From CAZPRY01 sp964589175 (GTDB taxonomy: Bacteria; Fidelibacterota; UBA2242), in assembly GCA_964589175.1 (NCBI GenBank), contig CAZPRY010000054.1:1-25147 (forward strand): a DNA stretch of 25,147 nt, written 5' to 3'. This document shows, in pieces, positions 21,181-25,147 of the stretch. Position numbers and translations under genes: made by a program. The notes under the pieces were generated by a model. The model was not told where the DNA came from. It did not search any database and was given only the letters and a program-made list of their open reading frames with translations. Numbering within the stretch: the stretch's first letter is position 1; each line of letters opens with the position of its first letter.

Positions 21181-24100
21181 ATGAAGATGCGTGTACTGCT
21201 CAAGACATTAGCAAGGATGACGATTGTTTGTTTATCCGTTTTTATTCTATCAGGACAGATATTCTCCCAGACCCGCACCAGAGCCGATCTGCAGAATGAA
21301 GGTACGAATCCTCGTAATCGCGAGCTTGAATCCAGATCAGAAATGCGTTCAAACAGATCTGCGGAGCCCGTTATTTCGGCCAAGCTTTTCCTGCCCAATT
21401 CTTCTCAAAGTAAATCTGCTCCGAGTAGCGGTTATTCATTCCCGGCTTTTAGCGCCGGAAAACTGACCGGCGCCGGCGCAGTTTATACCAAATCGCTCGA
21501 TGTATCCGGAGTACCAGGTGGAAATTACTTATTCGTGTCTGTTTCAGCCGATTTTGTAGCCGACCCGGTCCCTCACGATGCCTATTCAAATACGATATAT
21601 ATGGAACTCAACAACGGTGGTGTCATAAAATATTTTCCGGCTGCTACCGCCGATTATGGTGCATTGGGCAACAATTCATCAACGACCCTCCGATGGAATA
21701 CCATATTGCCGAATATTTATAACGGCGGTGACAATCTTACCGTTAAATTATATGACAGCTTTACGAATGCCGACGGACCTTATTATTCAACGATCTCTAA
21801 TGTTAACATCACAATCTATCCAACGACCACTCCAAATTATTCATTTCCGGCCTTTAATGCCGGCAAACTGACCGGCGCTGGAGCGGTGTACACAAAATCA
21901 CTGGATGTATCGGGAGTCACAGCCGTAGATTACCTGTTTGTAGCGGTGTCAGCCGATTTTGTGGCCGACCCGGTCCCTCACGATGCCTATTCAAATACAA
22001 TATATATGGAGCTCAACAACGGCGGTGCGACACAATATTTCCCGGCTGCTACCGCCGATTATGGTGCATTGGGCAACAATTCATCGACTACCCTACGATG
22101 GAATACCATATTGCCGAATATTTATAACGGCGGTGACAATCTTACCGTCAAATTATATGACAGCTTCACGAATGCCGACGGACCTTATTACTCAACCATA
22201 TCCAATGTCAATGTTACAATTTATGCGACGACAACTCCGAATAATGTTTTTCCTGCATTCAATGCCGGCAAACTGACCGGCGCTGGAGCGGTGTACACAA
22301 AATCACTGGATGTATNNNNNNNNNNNNNNNNNNNNNNNNNNNNNNNNNNNNNNNNNNNNNNNNNNNNNNNNNNNNNNNNNNNNNNNNNNNNNNNNNNNNN
22401 NNNNNNNNNNNNNNNCGGTGTCAGCCGATTTTGTGGCCGACCCGGTCCCTCACGATGCCTATTCAAATACGATTTATATGGAACTCAACAATGGCGGTGC
22501 GACACAATATTTTCCGGCTGCTACCGCCGATTACGGTGCATTGGGCAACAATTCATCGACTACCCTGCGATGGAATACCATATTGCCGAATATTTATAAC
22601 GGCGGCGACAATCTTACCGTCAAATTATATGACAGCTTTACGAATGCCGACGGACCTTATTATTCCACCATATCCAATGTCAATGTAACCATATATTCAG
22701 CACCAAGTACCGATTTCACCATTTCGGGAAATGCCGGGATCGCGGGAGCTACATTAAGCTGGAACGATGGGGGAGCAAAATCTACCAGCGCCGATGGAAG
22801 TGGAGCTTATTCCTTCACTGTGGCGAGTAACTGGTCCGGTTCTGTTACACCATCCAAATCGGGATATGCATTCACCCCCACAAGTAAATCCTACACGAAT
22901 GTTCAGGCCGATCAAACCAGTCAGAATTATACCGCCACAGCAGTTCCCGAGATAAGCGTAGAAGGGAATAGTACGCTCATAGCCGACGGCGATTCATCAC
23001 CCAGCTCAGCCGATCATACCGATTTCGGGAGTGCCGATATAGCCTCCGGCACAGTGATTCGCACCTTCACGATAAAAAACACCGGACCTGGCACCTTAAG
23101 CCTGACCGGATCATCGCCGTACGTCTCTATTGGAGGAACGAACGCGGATAATTTCAGCATAAGTTCCATTCCTTCAAATTCGATTGCAGCCACGAACGGC
23201 TTGACAACTTTTCAGGTGACCTTTAATCCATCCGCCACCGGTACACGTTCGGCGACCCTCTCGATTGCCAACAACGATTCGGACGAGAATCCCTATAACT
23301 TTTCCATTCAGGGGACCGGCACAGCCGCGCCGGAGATGGATATATCGGGAAAAGGAACTTCCATCGCCGATGGCGATGCCGCCCCCTCCACGACCGATGA
23401 TACGGATTTCGGCAGCATCAATGTCAGCGGTGGCTCAGCGGAGCATACATTCACGATCACGAATACAGGTTCGGCGACGCTCACTTTAACCGATGCATCA
23501 CCCTATGTCGTGATCAGCGGGCACAGCTCCGATTTCACATTAACGCAAACACCTTCGAACAGCATCGCTGCCTCCGGAGGAACGACGACCTTTAAGGTCA
23601 CCTTCGACCCGACGGCTGCGGGGACAAGATCGGCGACCATCAGCATCGCCAACAACGACAGCAACGAGAACCCCTACAATTTTTCGATTCAGGGTACCGG
23701 AATCACCCCGCCCATAGTGACGACATCGGCCGCCAGTTCCGTGGCAACTACCTCCGCGACCATGGGTGGTAATGTCACCGGTGACGGCGGTGCGACAGTC
23801 AACGGAAGAGGCGTGGTGTACTCCACAAGCGACAATACACCGACCATCGATGAGCCGGGCGTCACCCAGGACAGCAACGGCAGCGGCACAGGAGCATTCA
23901 GCGAATCGATCGGCTCGCTGTCTCTGGCCACCCATTATTATTACCAGGCGTATGCGATTAACTCCGTCGGGACATCCTACGGCGGCGTGCAGGAGTTCAC
24001 TACCCAAAACACCGTTTCATCCATTGTCCGTTCCGGCAGCAGCCCCACCAATGCCAGTTCGGTAAGCTGGACGGTGACCTTTAGCGCTTTGGTCACGGGG

Positions 24101-25147
24101 CTCACCTCATCAAACTTCAGCCTTGCAAATACCGGCTTGACCGGCCCGTCGATCACGAACGTCAGCGGTTCAGGAACTACCTGGACGGTCACGGCCGGCA
24201 CCGGAACCGGTTCGGGAACATTGGGCTTGAACCTCACGAGCGATACCGGGCTGAATACCGGGCTGTCCAACATCACTTTCACCGGAGACGTCTACACAAT
24301 CGACAAAGTCAATCCGACCTTATCATCGTCAGCTCCTGTCGATAATTCCACAAACGCGACCCTGAGCCAAAATATTGTCTTTGCTTTCGATGACAACATG
24401 GATGCCGGTACCGGAAATGTGACCATCAGGAAAAGCAGCGATGACGCAATTTTTGAGCAGATCGCCATCAGCGACGCCAAAATCACAATTGCGACCAACC
24501 AGGTGACGGTCAATCCGGCAGGTACTTTGGCGAAGGGAACCGGATATTACGTCGAGATCGATGCCACCGCCCTGGATGACGACGCCGGGAATTCCTTTGC
24601 CGGAATATCGGGCAGCTCAACGCTCAATTTCACCACAGTCGATGTGGTCATTAATGAAGTGGTCACCGATCCCCAGCAGGACTGGAGCAGTACTGCTTTC
24701 GCATCAGTTCCCGGAGGATCGGCCGGAAGTGATGACGAATGGGTGGAACTTTTGATTAAATCATCGGGAATTGATTTAACAGGCTGGACTATTGAGCTAA
24801 CAGATGGAACAGATTTCTCAGGAGATTTAACTAATACAGGTGCTTTTGATATTTCAAATTATGTTGGGGCCGGTAATTTCACCGGTACCGTTTCGGGAGA
24901 TTACCTGGTTTTAGGAAATCCTGACGGAACCGGAGCGTTGAACAATACAGGATTGACAATCAATCTGAAAGACCCAGGTGGCGCCATTGTGGATGCCGTG
25001 GATATTGGTGGCGCCGCGGGAGAAGCCCCGTCCGGTAATGCCAACGACATTTATAATGAATCCGTTCAACGCTTCACGAACGGGTCAGATACGGATACTG
25101 ATGACAGCGATTTTACCACAGGCCAGACCAGCATAGGTGCTGCCAAC
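21181..25147 (+). CDS. Large modular secreted/surface protein with 135-residue repeats, choice-of-anchor D, Ig-like and lamin-tail modules (3' end outside window; assembly gap inside)
   Basis: The gene starts at 21181 with GAGGAGG just upstream and runs off the window without a stop. A signal peptide covers about residues 1-30 (Leu/Ile/Val core, Ser-Gly-Gln-Ile-Phe-Ser-Gln). The run of 100 N at 22316-22415 shifts the apparent frame. Aligning repeat 3 to repeat 2 implies 33 missing bases, which restores one frame and at least 1,300 residues in the window. Order with that correction: three 135-residue repeats (about 87-490) of a family I do not recognise; a carboxypeptidase-regulatory-like beta-sandwich (about 491-565); two choice-of-anchor D (ASPM/SPD-2/Hydin-like) domains (about 568-695 and 696-820); a fibronectin-III-like module (about 823-915); a further beta module (about 916-1017); a Big_5/SbsA-like Ig domain (about 1020-1125); and a lamin-tail domain (about 1128 on). 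Such proteins are usually adhesins or cell-surface scaffolds. No catalytic motif is seen, and the sorting signal must lie beyond the window. Confidence 0.85.
21439..21843 (+). repeat. 405-bp coding repeat, copy 1
   Basis: The first of three in-frame repeats of exactly 405 bases (135 residues), beginning Phe-Pro-Ala-Phe-Ser-Ala-Gly-Lys-Leu-Thr-Gly and ending in a Thr/Pro-rich linker. Copy 2 is nearly the same at DNA level over long stretches, which implies recent duplication. Confidence 0.9.
21844..22248 (+). repeat. 405-bp coding repeat, copy 2
   Basis: Starts exactly 405 bases after copy 1. Key residues recur: Ala-Gly-Lys-Leu-Thr-Gly-Ala-Gly-Ala-Val-Tyr-Thr-Lys-Ser-Leu-Asp, then Asp-Pro-Val-Pro-His-Asp-Ala-Tyr, then Leu-Arg-Trp-Asn-Thr-Ile-Leu-Pro-Asn-Ile-Tyr. 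It has no cysteines and looks like a beta-sandwich by strand pattern (inference). Confidence 0.9.
22249..22711 (+). repeat. 405-bp coding repeat, copy 3, interrupted by the assembly gap
   Basis: Starts exactly 405 bases after copy 2 and is essentially the same as it up to the gap at 22316. After the gap it resumes at the point matching base 21944 of copy 2. It carries 100 N where 33 bases are expected if only one copy is present, or 33 plus a multiple of 405 if copies were collapsed. Confidence 0.85.
22316..22415. other. Assembly gap of 100 N
   Basis: Exactly 100 undetermined bases, a common placeholder length for gaps of unknown size. It lies where repeat copies 2 and 3 agree on both sides, so the assembler probably broke on the repeat. 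Translations across it are artificial. Confidence 0.98.
22949..23707 (+). repeat. Tandem pair of choice-of-anchor D modules (384-bp period)
   Basis: Two in-frame modules start at 22949 and 23333, 384 bases (128 residues) apart. Each has an Ile-Ala-Asp-Gly-Asp...Thr-Asp-Phe-Gly-Ser opening and a Arg-Ser-Ala-Thr-(Leu/Ile)-Ser-Ile-Ala-Asn-Asn-Asp close, followed by Asn-Pro-Tyr-Asn-Phe-Ser-Ile-Gln-Gly-Thr-Gly. DNA similarity is lower than among the 405-bp repeats, so this duplication is older. Confidence 0.8.

Noticed and set aside
22221..22688. Frames running through or just after the N gap (minus 22221-22466; plus 22431-22688)
   Set aside because: They are artefacts of the placeholder N run and of off-frame reading of the 405-bp repeats.
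23540..24513. Minus-strand frames opposite the surface protein
   Set aside because: They are antisense to a continuous plus-strand frame with clear choice-of-anchor D and Ig-like modules.

Overview
The window is about 25 kb of chromosomal DNA with mid-range G+C. It looks like a Gram-negative bacterium of the FCB type (Bacteroidota, Calditrichota, KSB1 or Cloacimonadota-like). The evidence is long FtsX/MacB-type permeases with doubled domains, an exported PreP-like M16C protease, a lipoprotein, and a very large modular surface protein with choice-of-anchor D, Ig-like and lamin-tail modules. This is an inference from gene style; there is no rRNA or marker gene to prove it. A run of exactly 100 N at 22316-22415 shows that the sequence is a scaffolded, probably metagenomic, assembly.

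Layout. 16-564 (-): small ICMT/PEMT-type membrane methyltransferase. 565-1277: gene-poor DNA with nested inverted repeats and four tandem copies of a 41-bp palindromic unit. 1278-2863 (+): a visibly A+T-richer stretch with an exported, possibly outer-membrane protein and a type II toxin-antitoxin pair (DUF6364-like antitoxin, PIN toxin). 2946-5384 (-): a SecA paralogue lacking the usual metal-binding tail and ending in a hydrophobic segment plus a basic tail. Upstream of it is a weakly supported small exported ORF. 6078-9065 (-): exported M16C metalloprotease with a clear intrinsic terminator. 9453-17007 (+): three consecutive paralogous ABC-transporter permeases with no ATPase gene in view. 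17271-17723 (+): DUF3887-like lipoprotein. 18009-18287 (+): what looks like an internally deleted M20 peptidase relic. 18345-20857 (+): tightly packed dapB-dapA-dapD operon. 21181 to the window end (+): modular secreted protein with 405-bp internal repeats and a well-formed promoter with an overlapping operator-like palindrome.

How it fits together. dapB, dapA and dapD supply three steps of lysine/diaminopimelate synthesis by the succinylase route (DapA, then DapB, then DapD). The relic just upstream has the sequence feel of an M20 deacylase, the family of DapE, so the desuccinylase may have been lost here and must be supplied elsewhere. The rest of the window is mainly envelope biology: export (SecA paralogue), envelope proteolysis (M16C), envelope transport or lipoprotein release (FtsX-type permeases), and a surface adhesin-like protein.

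The points most worth checking are the SecA paralogue with a membrane-type tail, the dapE-like relic, the 41-bp palindromic tandem repeat, and the collapsed 405-bp repeat at the assembly gap. I see no CRISPR array, tRNA, rRNA, prophage or complete insertion sequence.
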